Assembly: GCF_016863035.1 (NCBI RefSeq)
Contig: NZ_BOOC01000014.1
Location: 62,001 to 126,000 of the forward strand
DNA: 64,000 bases
Direction: 5' to 3'
From: Microbispora corallina
GTDB taxonomy: Bacteria; Actinomycetota; Actinomycetes; Streptosporangiales; Streptosporangiaceae
Of the stretch, positions 28,258 to 35,784 are shown piece after piece; within the stretch, counting starts at the first letter, position 1, and each line of letters starts with the position of its first letter. Both the position numbers and the translations under genes were made by a program. The notes below the pieces were generated by a model, which saw nothing but the letters and a program-made list of their open reading frames with translations, made no database searches and was not told the DNA's origin.

Positions 28258-29053
28258 TCTCGGTGTGGGGATCGGATGGCGGCCGGAGATCGACCTCACG
28301 GTTGAGCGGCTCGACGGGATCGGCTTCGTCGAGGTGATCGCAGAGAACGTCGAGCCGGCGCGGCTGCCGGAGTCGCTGGCCGTGCTGCGCGGGCGCGGCG
28401 TCCCCGTGGTCCCGCACGGCGTGGGTCTCGGGGTCGGCGGCGCCGACCGGCCGGACCCTGACCGGCTCGGGCACCTCGCGGCCTGCGCCGGGGCGCTCGG
28501 GTCGACGATCGTGAGCGAGCACCTGGCGTTCGTGCGGGGCGGCGGCATGGAGGCGGGCCACCTGCTGCCCGTGCCCCGCACCCGCGACGCGCTGTCGGTG
28601 ATCGTGGAGAACGTCCGGATCGCGCAGGAGTCGCTCCCGGTGCCGCTCGCGCTGGAGAACGTCGCGGCGCTGTTCGGCTGGCCGGACGACGAGCTGACCG
28701 AGGCCCAGTTCCTGGGGGAGCTGGTCGAGCGCACCGGCGTGAAGCTGCTGGTCGACGTGGCCAACCTGTACACCAACGAGGTCAACCTCGGCCTGGACGC
28801 GCGGGCCGCCCTCGACGCGCTCCCGGTCGACGAGGTGGCGTACGTGCACGTGGCGGGCGGCCACGGCCACGGCGGGATCTGGCACGACACCCACACGGCC
28901 TCGCCGCCGCGGGAGGTGCTCGACCTGCTGACCGAGCTGTGCGGGCGGACGTCGCCGCCGGGGGTGCTGCTCGAGTGGGACGACGCGTACCCGAGCGACG
29001 CGGTCCTCGCGGGCGAGCTGGGCCGGATCCGGGGAGCGATGTCGCGTGCCTGA
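28250..29053 (+). CDS. DUF692 / multinuclear non-heme iron oxidase (MNIO)
   Basis: The 267-aa TIM-barrel protein starts [12 protein letters not shown], the usual DUF692 N-terminus. Candidate metal ligands or active residues in the family positions are H56, H91 (SEHLAF), E136 (LALENVA), D169 and N172 (DVANLYTNE), H200 and H205 (HVAGGH), D213/H215 (WHDTH) and the late LEWDD. Relatives MbnB, TglH and BufB oxidise cysteines of RiPP precursor peptides using mixed-valent iron. GTG 28250 overlaps the TIGR04222 gene by 8 nt, and its end overlaps the helper gene by 8 nt. The chemistry here is inferred. Confidence 0.9.
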   Translation: MGDLGVGIGWRPEIDLTVERLDGIGFVEVIAENVEPARLPESLAVLRGRGVPVVPHGVGLGVGGADRPDPDRLGHLAACAGALGSTIVSEHLAFVRGGGMEAGHLLPVPRTRDALSVIVENVRIAQESLPVPLALENVAALFGWPDDELTEAQFLGELVERTGVKLLVDVANLYTNEVNLGLDARAALDALPVDEVAYVHVAGGHGHGGIWHDTHTASPPREVLDLLTELCGRTSPPGVLLEWDDAYPSDAVLAGELGRIRGAMSRA

Positions 29054-29366
29054 GCGAACCGGAGACGACGCCCGCGCCTCGCTCGCGGCGGGCCAGGCGC
29101 AGCTGCTGGCCGCCCTCGTCGCCGGCGGCCCGGTGCCCGAGGGCTTCGACGCCGAGCGGGTGCGCGTGCAGGCGCGGAGCCTGGTGGCCAAGCGGAGCGG
29201 CTCGGTGGCCCGGGTCGCGCCCGCCCTGGCCAGGCGGCTCGGCGCCGAGTTCGGGCGCCTGTTCGCCGAGTACGCCGCCACCCGCCCCAAACCGGGGGAA
29301 GGCTCCCGCGCCGACGCCGCAGCGTTCGCCGACTGGCTGGCCGCGCGCGACGCGGGCGGCATCTAG
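29046..29366 (+). CDS. DUF2063-like helper protein of the MNIO cassette
   Basis: A 106-aa all-helical protein. The pattern [20 protein letters not shown] followed by [23 protein letters not shown] and [11 protein letters not shown] resembles the N-terminal part of DUF2063/MbnC-type proteins, which bind the precursor leader and form a complex with the MNIO enzyme (as BufC with BufB). GTG 29046 lies 8 nt inside the DUF692 gene, so the pair is made in step. The family match is by pattern only and should be treated as probable. Confidence 0.65.
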   Translation: MPERTGDDARASLAAGQAQLLAALVAGGPVPEGFDAERVRVQARSLVAKRSGSVARVAPALARRLGAEFGRLFAEYAATRPKPGEGSRADAAAFADWLAARDAGGI

Positions 29367-29401
29367 AGGGCTTCCTGCAAGGCCCGGGGGGCGTTCCGCG
29401 A

Positions 29402-29431
29402 GGCCGGCCGGGCGCCCATTTCGGGCCGGCC
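29402..29431 (+). terminator. Terminator hairpin after the MNIO cassette
   Basis: GGCCGGCC at 29402-29409 pairs with GGCCGGCC at 29424-29431 around a 14-nt loop, 36 nt past the helper stop and well before uppS. Each arm is also self-complementary. Confidence 0.5.
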
Positions 29432-29586
29432 GCAACCGGCGGCTCTCCGTGAGCCGGGGAAGGGGCGAATCCACCCGCGATCAACCGTGGCTTTTCCCTC
29501 CGGACGCCTCCGCGAGGGCCGGGCACGCCGTCAGGACCGCGATAATTGGCTGATCGAGCTCAACCGGTCGCGAGGAAGAGGACTGC

Positions 29587-30348
29587 ATGGGCGTGCGCGA
29601 TCTCGTGTACAAGCTGTACGAGCGCCGGCTCGAGCGGACGATGTCCTCCGACCAGATCCCCCGGCACGTCGGGGTCATCGTCGACGGCAACCGCCGTTGG
29701 GCGCGCGCGATGGGCCTGCGCGACGTGAGCCGCGGCCACCAGAAGGGCGCCGACAAGATCTCCGAGCTGCTCGTGTGGTGCCGCGAGGCCGGGGTCGAAT
29801 ACGTGACGCTGTGGCTGCTCTCCACCGACAACCTGGCCAGGGACAAGGCCGAGCTGGAGCCGTTGCTGCAGGTCATCGAGGGGCTCGTGCAGGACCTGGT
29901 CGACCAGGGCTGGCATGTGAAACCAATGGGATCGCTCGATCTCCTGCCCGATCACACGGCTCGTGTCCTCAAACACGCCAAAGAAACCACATCGCATCGT
30001 CCCGGCCTGATTGTGAACGTTGCGGTTGGGTATGGAGGAAGGCGTGAGATCGCTGATGCGGTGCGCTCCCTCCTCCAGGAGCACGCCAGCAAGGGCGCGA
30101 GCATCGAGGACCTCGTGGAGGTCCTCGACGTGGAGCACATCGCGGAGCATCTCTACACGCGCGGCCTGCCCGATCCGGACCTCGTCATCCGGACCTCGGG
30201 AGAGCAGCGGCTCTCCGGCTTCCTGCTCTGGCAGAGCGCCCACTCCGAGTTCTACTTCTGCGAGGCCTACTGGCCTGACTTCCGCAGGGTGGACTTCTTG
30301 CGGGCGCTCCGCTCGTACGCCGCGCGTCACCGCCGGTACGGCTCCTGA
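29587..30348 (+). CDS. uppS: Isoprenyl (undecaprenyl/decaprenyl) diphosphate synthase, cis type
   Basis: A 253-aa cis-prenyltransferase. The catalytic Asp is D33 in VGVIVDGNRRWARAMG, and the late motifs DLVIRTSGEQRLSGFLLWQSAHSEFYF and YWPDFRRVDFLRALRSY are complete. It builds the C50-C55 polyprenyl carrier used for wall polymers, on the inner membrane face. The N-terminal extension VYKLYERRLERTM is typical of actinobacterial long-chain Z-prenyl synthases. ATG 29587 follows GAGGAAGAGG. A GATAAT hexamer at 29541-29546 may be its -10. Confidence 0.95.
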   Translation: MGVRDLVYKLYERRLERTMSSDQIPRHVGVIVDGNRRWARAMGLRDVSRGHQKGADKISELLVWCREAGVEYVTLWLLSTDNLARDKAELEPLLQVIEGLVQDLVDQGWHVKPMGSLDLLPDHTARVLKHAKETTSHRPGLIVNVAVGYGGRREIADAVRSLLQEHASKGASIEDLVEVLDVEHIAEHLYTRGLPDPDLVIRTSGEQRLSGFLLWQSAHSEFYFCEAYWPDFRRVDFLRALRSYAARHRRYGS

Positions 30349-30388
30349 CACGGTTCGCGAACAGCCCCTTTCGGTCATCGTTCACCTA

Positions 30389-30417
30389 TTGGGCCTGAGG
30401 GATTCGTTACGTACCGT
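30389..30417 (+). promoter_or_regulatory. Putative promoter of phoH
   Basis: TTGGGC (30389-30394) and TACCGT (30412-30417) are 17 nt apart. Transcription from here would place the 30418-30457 hairpin at the very 5' end of a leader of roughly 170 nt. Confidence 0.4.
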
Positions 30418-30457
30418 GGTAAGTGAGCGGCCATCGAGCCGATCGATGGCTCTTACC
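30418..30457 (+). other. Structured 5' leader hairpin of phoH
   Basis: GGTAAG (30418-30423) pairs with CTTACC (30452-30457), and GCCATCGA (30430-30437) with TCGATGGC (30443-30450), around a GCCGA loop. The stem totals 14 bp with an asymmetric internal loop. It matches no riboswitch class I know. Confidence 0.55.
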
Positions 30458-30594
30458 TCGGGAGAGGGCCCGCCCTTGCGTCACCGTCGTGCGAGGAGGG
30501 CCGGAACCCCGGCCCGCTTCGGCAGGTCACGGGCCCGGTCCGTTCACCACCAGTCAAGGCAGGGCGCCGTCCTCAGGCGCCCGGGGGAGAACGC

Positions 30595-31905
30595 GTGGCA
30601 GTGTCCTCGAGCAACCCGTCCGCATCCCGCACCTACGTTCTGGACACCTCGGTCCTGCTTGCCGACCCGGCGGCGATGAGCCGCTTCGACGAGCACGAGG
30701 TCGTCATCCCGATCGTGGTCGTCACCGAGTTGGAGGCCAAGCGCCACCACCCCGAGCTGGGGTACTTCGCGCGCGAGGCCCTGCGATTCCTCGACGACCT
30801 GCGGGTGCGGTACGGACGGCTGGACGACCCGATGCCGATCGGCGACGGGACCGTCCGGGTCGAGCTCAACCATAGTGATCCGTCGGTCCTCCCAGCGGGC
30901 TTCCGGCTGGGCGACAACGACACCCGCATCCTGACCGTCGCGCAGAACCTCGCCGCCGAGGGCCGTGACGTGGTGCTGGTGTCGAAGGACCTCCCGATGC
31001 GCGTCAAGGCCGCCGCGATCGGGCTGAGCGCGGAGGAGTACCGCGCCGGCATGGTCGTCGAGTCCGGCTGGACCGGCATGGCGGAGCTTCAGGTGACCAC
31101 AGAGGACATGGAGGCGCTCTTCGAGGGCGGCACGGCCGAGCTGGACGAGGCCCGCGACCTGCCCTGCCACACGGGCCTGCGGCTGCTGTCGGCCCGCGGC
31201 TCCGCGCTGGGCCGCGTCATGCCGGACAAGTCCGTACGGCTGGTCCGCGGCGACCGCGAGGTCTTCGGCCTGCACGGCCGGTCGGCCGAGCAGCGGATCG
31301 CCCTCGACCTGCTGATGGACCCCGACGTCGGCATCGTCTCGATGGGCGGCCGCGCCGGCACCGGCAAGTCGGCCCTCGCGCTGTGCGCCGGCCTCGAGGC
31401 CGTCCTGGAGCGCCGCCAGCACCGCAAGATCATCGTCTTCCGGCCCCTGTACGCCGTGGGCGGCCAGGAGCTCGGCTACCTGCCGGGCACGGAGAACGAC
31501 AAGATGGGCCCGTGGGCCCAGGCGGTCTACGACACGCTGGGCGCGGTGACCACTCCCGAGGTCATCGAGGAGGTCATCGACCGCGGCATGCTGGAGGTGC
31601 TCCCGCTGACGCACATCCGGGGCCGCTCGCTCCACGACGCGTTCGTGATCGTGGACGAGGCGCAGTCGCTGGAGCGCGGGGTGCTGCTCACCGTGCTGTC
31701 CCGGATCGGGGCCAACTCCCGGGTCGTCCTCACACACGACATCGCCCAGCGCGACAACCTGCGGGTGGGCCGCCATGACGGCGTGGTCGCCGTGGTGGAG
31801 AAGCTCAAGGGCCACCCGCTGTTCGCGCACATCACGCTGACCAGGTCCGAGCGGTCGCCGATCGCCGCCCTGGTGACCGAGATGCTGGAGGACATCACCA
31901 TCTGA
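30595..31905 (+). CDS. phoH: PhoH family PIN-ATPase
   Basis: The 436-aa protein joins an N-terminal PIN RNase domain (about residues 12-150, [29 protein letters not shown]) to a C-terminal PhoH ATPase domain with Walker [11 protein letters not shown] (about 250-259) and Walker [10 protein letters not shown] (about 350-358). In mycobacteria, PhoH2 proteins are ATP-driven RNA helicases with ribonuclease activity. Here the protein is chromosomal and stands alone, without the short antitoxin-like gene that precedes mycobacterial phoH2. The upstream 246 nt hold a promoter, a 5' hairpin and a GTTCGCGAAC palindrome (30354-30363). GTG 30595 follows GGGGGAGAA. Confidence 0.93.
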   Translation: MAVSSSNPSASRTYVLDTSVLLADPAAMSRFDEHEVVIPIVVVTELEAKRHHPELGYFAREALRFLDDLRVRYGRLDDPMPIGDGTVRVELNHSDPSVLPAGFRLGDNDTRILTVAQNLAAEGRDVVLVSKDLPMRVKAAAIGLSAEEYRAGMVVESGWTGMAELQVTTEDMEALFEGGTAELDEARDLPCHTGLRLLSARGSALGRVMPDKSVRLVRGDREVFGLHGRSAEQRIALDLLMDPDVGIVSMGGRAGTGKSALALCAGLEAVLERRQHRKIIVFRPLYAVGGQELGYLPGTENDKMGPWAQAVYDTLGAVTTPEVIEEVIDRGMLEVLPLTHIRGRSLHDAFVIVDEAQSLERGVLLTVLSRIGANSRVVLTHDIAQRDNLRVGRHDGVVAVVEKLKGHPLFAHITLTRSERSPIAALVTEMLEDITI

Positions 31906-31925
31906 TCCCTCACGGGGGCAGATGG
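31898..31925. terminator. Bidirectional terminator between phoH and the lipoprotein gene
   Basis: CCATCTG (31898-31904) pairs with CAGATGG (31919-31925), with an inner CCC/GGG pairing. The hairpin spans the ends of both convergent genes. Confidence 0.55.
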
Positions 31926-32581
31926 CCGTCCTTGGGAGCCAGATCCCAGTACTCCCGGCAGGTGTGGATCTTCAGGGGTCCCGTCCTGTCGGGAGTCAAC
32001 TGGGCGATCTCGACGGCCCACACCTCGGGGCGCAGCCGCGCCGTGCAGGTGACCTGGGCCATCGCCAGCCGGGAGACCCGCCAGCCGCTCACGAACAGCC
32101 GCATGCGTAGGCTGAGCGTGTTGTCGGGGTCGTTGCGGCTGCCCGCGTCGGGGGCGTACCTGACGAGCTGGATCTGCGCCGGGGTGAGCCCGGCCAGGGC
32201 CGTGGTGAGCCCGCTGCCGGGCCGGGCCCTCGCCTTGAACAGCGCCGACATGATGTCGTTGACGTGCGGCGAGCGGGCCGCCACCGTGATCGGCTCCAGC
32301 CGGCCGTCCCGCACGAGGTAGATCCGCACCAGCGCCGGCGTGCCGGTGATGACCGGCGCCGGGCCCATGTCCACCACTCCGGTCGGCTCGACCCCGCAGG
32401 CCGCGGCCACGACCACCAGCAGCGCCGCCACCGCCGCCCGCAGCCGCGTCCTCAGAAGGGCCGCCCGCCGAGCCCCCGCGACCTTCCGCCGTCCGGCGGC
32501 AGGGGCCGTCCGGCGAGCCCCCGCGTCCTTCGGCCGTCCGGCGGCGGGGGCCGTCCCCCGCGAGCCCCCCGCCACGGGCAC
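31910..32581 (-). CDS. Lipoprotein with a GerMN-like domain, part of the AfsQ-like operon
   Basis: The 223-aa product starts with an Arg/Ala-rich stretch built of two 15-residue tandem repeats (TAPAAGRxKxAGARR), then a signal segment (RAAVAALLVVVAAAC) ending in a lipobox-like cysteine. The mature domain, with VRIYLVRDGRLEPITV and GLTPAQIQLVRY, reads like a sporulation/GerMN-type domain as in LpqB. GTG 32581 follows GAGGAGGAC; a GTG at 32620 overlapping the kinase stop is possible. Placement after the histidine kinase suggests it modulates the sensor outside the membrane, as accessory lipoproteins do in other actinobacterial two-component operons. Confidence 0.75.
   Translation of the reverse strand: MPVAGGSRGTAPAAGRPKDAGARRTAPAAGRRKVAGARRAALLRTRLRAAVAALLVVVAAACGVEPTGVVDMGPAPVITGTPALVRIYLVRDGRLEPITVAARSPHVNDIMSALFKARARPGSGLTTALAGLTPAQIQLVRYAPDAGSRNDPDNTLSLRMRLFVSGWRVSRLAMAQVTCTARLRPEVWAVEIAQLTPDRTGPLKIHTCREYWDLAPKDGHLPP
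32465..32554 (-). repeat. Two-copy 45-nt tandem repeat in the lipoprotein gene
   Basis: Units at 32465-32509 and 32510-32554 match at 41 of 45 positions and keep the reading frame, giving two 15-residue repeats rich in Ala, Gly and Arg ahead of the signal segment. Confidence 0.8.
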
Positions 32582-32616
32582 CCGTCCTCCTCGCGGGCCC
32601 CCCGCGCCGCCGCCGG

Positions 32617-34050
32617 TCACGGGCGGGGGATCCAGAGGCGGAAGAGCGTGCCCGGGTCGCATCGCTCGACGGTGATGCCGCCGCCGTGCAGTTCGGCGTT
32701 GGCCTTGGCGATGGCCAGGCCGAGCCCGCTGCCGACGCTCCGCGCGCGGTCCGAGCCTGCCTTGAAGAAGCGGTCGAAGACGTGGGGGAGCGCGTGGTCG
32801 GGGATGCCGGTCCCGTGGTCGCGGACGATCACCTCCAGGCCCGTACGGTCCTGCCGGGCGCCCACCAGGACGGGCGGGGCGCCGTGGTTGAGGGCGTTGC
32901 CGACCAGGTTGGCCACGATGACGTCGAACCGCCGCGCGTCCAGGGAGAACGTGAGCCCGACGGGCACGGTGAGCTTGACCCGGTCGGCCCAGCCCCGCAC
33001 CTCCAGGCAGTCGGCCAGGGTGTCTCCCACGTCCACCGTCTCGCGGCGCAGCACGGCGGCCCCGGCGTCGAACCGGCTGATCTCGATGAGGTGCTCGACC
33101 AGCACCCTGAGCCGGTCGATCTCGCGGACCACGATGCGCACGGCCTCGCCCGCGTCGTCCGGCAGGTCCTTCGCGTCCTCGGAGAGCATGTCGGTGACCG
33201 CCGTCATCGCGGTCAGCGGCGTGCGCAGCTCGTGGGAGACGTCCGCCACGAACCGGCGCGACATCGACTCCAGCGTGCGCAGCTCGGAGACCGTGTTCTC
33301 CAGCGCCGCCGCCGTCTCGTTGAAGGTCGCCGTGAGCGCGGCCAGCTCGTCGCGTCCCCGTACGGGCAGCCGGACGTGCAGGTCGCCGGTGCCGAGCGCG
33401 CGGGCGGCCGCGCCGAGGCGGCGCACGGGAAGCAGCACGCTGCGGGCCGACAGCAGGGCCACGGTCAGCGCGATCGTGAGCGTGATCCCCCCGGCCTGGG
33501 CGAGGGCGGTCAGCAGCCGCAGCAGCACGCCCTCCTCCTCGTGCAGCGGGAGGAACACGTACGCCGTGAGGCCGGTGGGCCGGGCGACGCCGTCCTGGTT
33601 GGCCCGCTGGATTTGGGTGGCCACGAGCAGCCAGGGCTCGTCCCGCAGCCGGAGCCGCTGGTAGACGAGCCGCCGGGCCGACTGCCACCGGAGCTGGTCG
33701 GGGACGTCCGACATCGTGAAGCGGGCGCCGGGACTGCTGCGCCGGTGGTCGCCGTACGTGACGATGATCACCCGCTCGGGGGCCTCCAGCGCGCTCACGA
33801 GGCTGCCCAGGTCCTCGTCGGTGACGGTCGAGTCGCTCGGCCACACGACGTCGCTGACCCCGACGGGCAGCGTGATCTTCGACAGCGTGTCGCGGACGTC
33901 GGCGACCTCGCTGCGCTCGGTGCGGTCGAGCAGCTCGCGGCGGACGAGCTGGTATCCCAGCCCGGCCACCATGGCCGAGGCGGTCACCGCCACCAGCGTG
34001 AAGGTGATCACCAGCCGGGCGCGGAGCCCGGTGGGCAGCCCCCTCATCAT
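32617..34050 (-). CDS. afsQ2: Sensor histidine kinase, AfsQ2-like
   Basis: A 477-aa membrane kinase. Two membrane helices (about residues 14-36 and 185-205) flank an extracytoplasmic sensor of about 150 residues; a HAMP domain, the H-box DVSHELRTPLTAM (His near 272), the N-box NLVGNALNHG, and the G boxes DHGTGIPD and GSGLGLAIA follow. ATG 34050 overlaps the response regulator stop by 4 nt. Its pairing with an AfsQ1-like regulator gives the name; in Streptomyces that system responds to nitrogen and carbon status and affects antibiotics. The signal here is unknown. Confidence 0.85.
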   Translation of the reverse strand: MMRGLPTGLRARLVITFTLVAVTASAMVAGLGYQLVRRELLDRTERSEVADVRDTLSKITLPVGVSDVVWPSDSTVTDEDLGSLVSALEAPERVIIVTYGDHRRSSPGARFTMSDVPDQLRWQSARRLVYQRLRLRDEPWLLVATQIQRANQDGVARPTGLTAYVFLPLHEEEGVLLRLLTALAQAGGITLTIALTVALLSARSVLLPVRRLGAAARALGTGDLHVRLPVRGRDELAALTATFNETAAALENTVSELRTLESMSRRFVADVSHELRTPLTAMTAVTDMLSEDAKDLPDDAGEAVRIVVREIDRLRVLVEHLIEISRFDAGAAVLRRETVDVGDTLADCLEVRGWADRVKLTVPVGLTFSLDARRFDVIVANLVGNALNHGAPPVLVGARQDRTGLEVIVRDHGTGIPDHALPHVFDRFFKAGSDRARSVGSGLGLAIAKANAELHGGGITVERCDPGTLFRLWIPRP

Positions 34051-34721
34051 GGCGGGCTGAAGCGGTACCCGAAGCCGCGCACGGTGTGAATGTAGACGGG
34101 GTCGGCCGGCACCGGCTCGATCTTGGCCCGGATCCGCTGGACGCAGGCGTCCACGAGGCGGGAGTCTGCCACGTGGGTGTGGTCCCAGACGGCCCGCAGG
34201 AGGTAGCGCCGGTTGAGCACCTGGCCGGGGTGGCGGACCAGCTCCAGCAGCAGCCGCAGCTCGGTCGGGGTCAGGTGGATCTCCCGGCCGGCCAGGCTCA
34301 CCTTCAGCGCGCCGCGGTCGATGACCAGGTCGCCGAAGGTCACCCGGTCGGCCGAGGCAGACTCCAGGCGGCGCAGGACGGCCCGGATGCGGGCGTCGAG
34401 GACGCGCGGCTCGACCGGCTTGACCACGTAGTCGTCCGCGCCGGCCTCCAGCCCCACGACCACGTCGAGGTCGTCGCCGCGGGCGGTCAGCAGGATGATC
34501 GGCAGTGAGTCGAGCTTGCGGATGCGGCGGCAGACCTCCACGCCGTCGATGCCGGGGAGCATGACGTCGAGGATCACGATCTCCGGGCGGCGCGCCCGGA
34601 TGTGGTCGAGGGCCTCCTCGCCCGTGCCGTAGGCGGTCACCGAGTGCCCCTGCCGGGTGAGCGCGAGCTCGAGCCCGGTGCGGACCGAGGGGTCGTCTTC
34701 GACCAGGAGGATGCCTGCCAC
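34047..34721 (-). CDS. afsQ1: OmpR-family response regulator, AfsQ1-like
   Basis: The 224-aa protein has a receiver domain with phospho-acceptor D52 (IVILDVMLPGIDGVEVC) and an OmpR winged helix ending VDACVQRIRAKIEPVPADPVYIHTVRGFGYRF. The ARGDDLDVVVGLEAGADDYVVKPVEPRVLDARI segment and LTPTELRLLLEL match AfsQ1 better than CseB or MtrA from memory. The GTG at 34721 has no ribosome site but has CATAAT 6 nt upstream (34728-34733), so it is probably leaderless. A GTCAC-N6-GTGAC site, the published AfsQ1 box form, lies at 34761-34776. Confidence 0.85.
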   Translation of the reverse strand: MAGILLVEDDPSVRTGLELALTRQGHSVTAYGTGEEALDHIRARRPEIVILDVMLPGIDGVEVCRRIRKLDSLPIILLTARGDDLDVVVGLEAGADDYVVKPVEPRVLDARIRAVLRRLESASADRVTFGDLVIDRGALKVSLAGREIHLTPTELRLLLELVRHPGQVLNRRYLLRAVWDHTHVADSRLVDACVQRIRAKIEPVPADPVYIHTVRGFGYRFSPP

Positions 34722-34760
34722 CCGGTCATTATGGGTCGTACATGTCCATTTCCCCTATTG

Positions 34761-34776
34761 GTCACAAGACCGTGAC
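34761..34776. promoter_or_regulatory. AfsQ1-type box
   Basis: GTCAC (34761-34765), six bases, then GTGAC (34772-34776) fits the described AfsQ1 consensus GTnAC-N6-GTnAC exactly. It sits 40 bp upstream of the afsQ1-like gene in the divergent region shared with the transglycosylase gene. Confidence 0.6.
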
Positions 34777-34850
34777 ACCACGAACACGCCATTCGGACGA
34801 ACGTGGAGCACGATGGATGGACCCCCTATGGCCGCCTCTCATAGGTCAGG

Positions 34851-34866
34851 TGTGAGCAAAGTCACA
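34851..34866. promoter_or_regulatory. CRP-type site
   Basis: TGTGA (34851-34855), GCAAAG, TCACA (34862-34866) is a perfect match to the TGTGA-N6-TCACA cAMP receptor protein consensus, 105 bp upstream of the transglycosylase-like gene. Confidence 0.6.
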
Positions 34867-34971
34867 ATGTCGGATAAGTCCAAGTGACCGGCCGGTTGGT
34901 CAAGAAATCCCCAACCGTCTCCCTCGTTTGGGTTGCGCACCACCCCCCAACTCAGGGCAAGCTCATAGGCC

Positions 34972-35688
34972 GTGAGCCCTGGTCAGCAGCTGAAGGATCG
35001 TACGTCCTCGTCCCGTTCGCGTAACCGTCGCGGTAACGACCGGCGGTCGTCGAGCCCGGGCTGGCTGACCCCCAAGCGCGTCGCCGTCATCGGACTGACC
35101 GTGGCCGTCCTCGCCGGAGGCACCGCCTACGTGGTGCGGACCGCGATCGACAACGCCAACGCGCCGCGGACGCCGATCGAGCTGCCGAGCCTGCTGGCGC
35201 TCGACCCCAACGCGCCGAACCCCGACGAGGACGCGCTGAAGGAGCACGCCGTGCAGGCGCTCCGGGAGGCCAGGCTCAAGGCCGTGCGCGACCACCGCAA
35301 GGTCCTCGACCCGGTGAAGATCGCGCCCAAGGCGCCCGGAGGCGCCGGGTTCAGCCCGGCCGCCTTCCCGCCCGGCTCCACCCCCGACCCGGGCAGCAAC
35401 AAGGCGGTCGGCAAGGAGATGGCCGAGTCCCGCGGGTGGGGCGGCGAGTGGGGCTGCCTGGAGAAGCTCTGGGACCGGGAAAGCCACTGGAACGAGCGGG
35501 CCATGAACCGCTACAGCGGCGCCTACGGCATCCCGCAGGCCCTTCCCGGCAGCAAGATGGCCAGCGCCGGCTCCGACTGGCAGACCAACCCGGCGACGCA
35601 GATCAAGTGGGGTCTCGGCTACATCGCCGGGCGGTACAAGACGCCGTGCGGCGCCTGGGCGCACTCGCAGGCCACCGGCTGGTACTGA
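34972..35688 (+). CDS. Secreted transglycosylase-like (lysozyme-fold) protein
   Basis: The 238-aa protein has a basic N-terminus, one signal or anchor helix (about residues 36-58, VAVIGLTVAVLAGGTAYVV), a charged linker, and a C-terminal lysozyme-like domain. That domain contains EWGCLEKLWDRESHWN with the likely catalytic glutamate in DRESHW, then AYGIPQALPGSKM and the closing TPCGAWAHSQATGWY; two cysteines can pair. This is the transglycosylase-like family related to resuscitation-promoting factors and acts on peptidoglycan. A CRP-like site and an AfsQ1-like box lie upstream. The GTG start at 34972 has no strong ribosome site. Confidence 0.85.
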   Translation: MSPGQQLKDRTSSSRSRNRRGNDRRSSSPGWLTPKRVAVIGLTVAVLAGGTAYVVRTAIDNANAPRTPIELPSLLALDPNAPNPDEDALKEHAVQALREARLKAVRDHRKVLDPVKIAPKAPGGAGFSPAAFPPGSTPDPGSNKAVGKEMAESRGWGGEWGCLEKLWDRESHWNERAMNRYSGAYGIPQALPGSKMASAGSDWQTNPATQIKWGLGYIAGRYKTPCGAWAHSQATGWY

Positions 35689-35703
35689 TCGGGCGGGCGG
35701 CCG

Positions 35704-35733
35704 GGTCGAAAGTCTGGTCAGCTTTGTTCGACC
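35704..35733 (+). terminator. Hairpin after the transglycosylase gene
   Basis: GGTCGAA (35704-35710) pairs with TTCGACC (35727-35733) around a 16-nt loop, 16 nt past the stop and 52 nt before the glycosyltransferase gene. It may terminate or be an operator. Confidence 0.4.
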
Positions 35734-35784
35734 TTTCGGCAAGTGCGGCCGGTCGCCGGGGGTCCTCAATGCACCCTTGGCCGC

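Noticed and set aside
26347-29526. A 1059-codon open frame on the minus strand across the sigma partner and MNIO genes
   Set aside because: It is antisense to well-recognised proteins, is rich in Arg/Pro/Ser of the kind made by GC-rich shadow frames, and has no ribosome site or family motif.
34722-34971. A ydaO-type c-di-AMP riboswitch before the wall hydrolase gene
   Set aside because: Such switches often precede actinobacterial Rpf/NlpC genes, but I could not find the conserved paired core here. The region instead shows AfsQ1-like and CRP-like sites.
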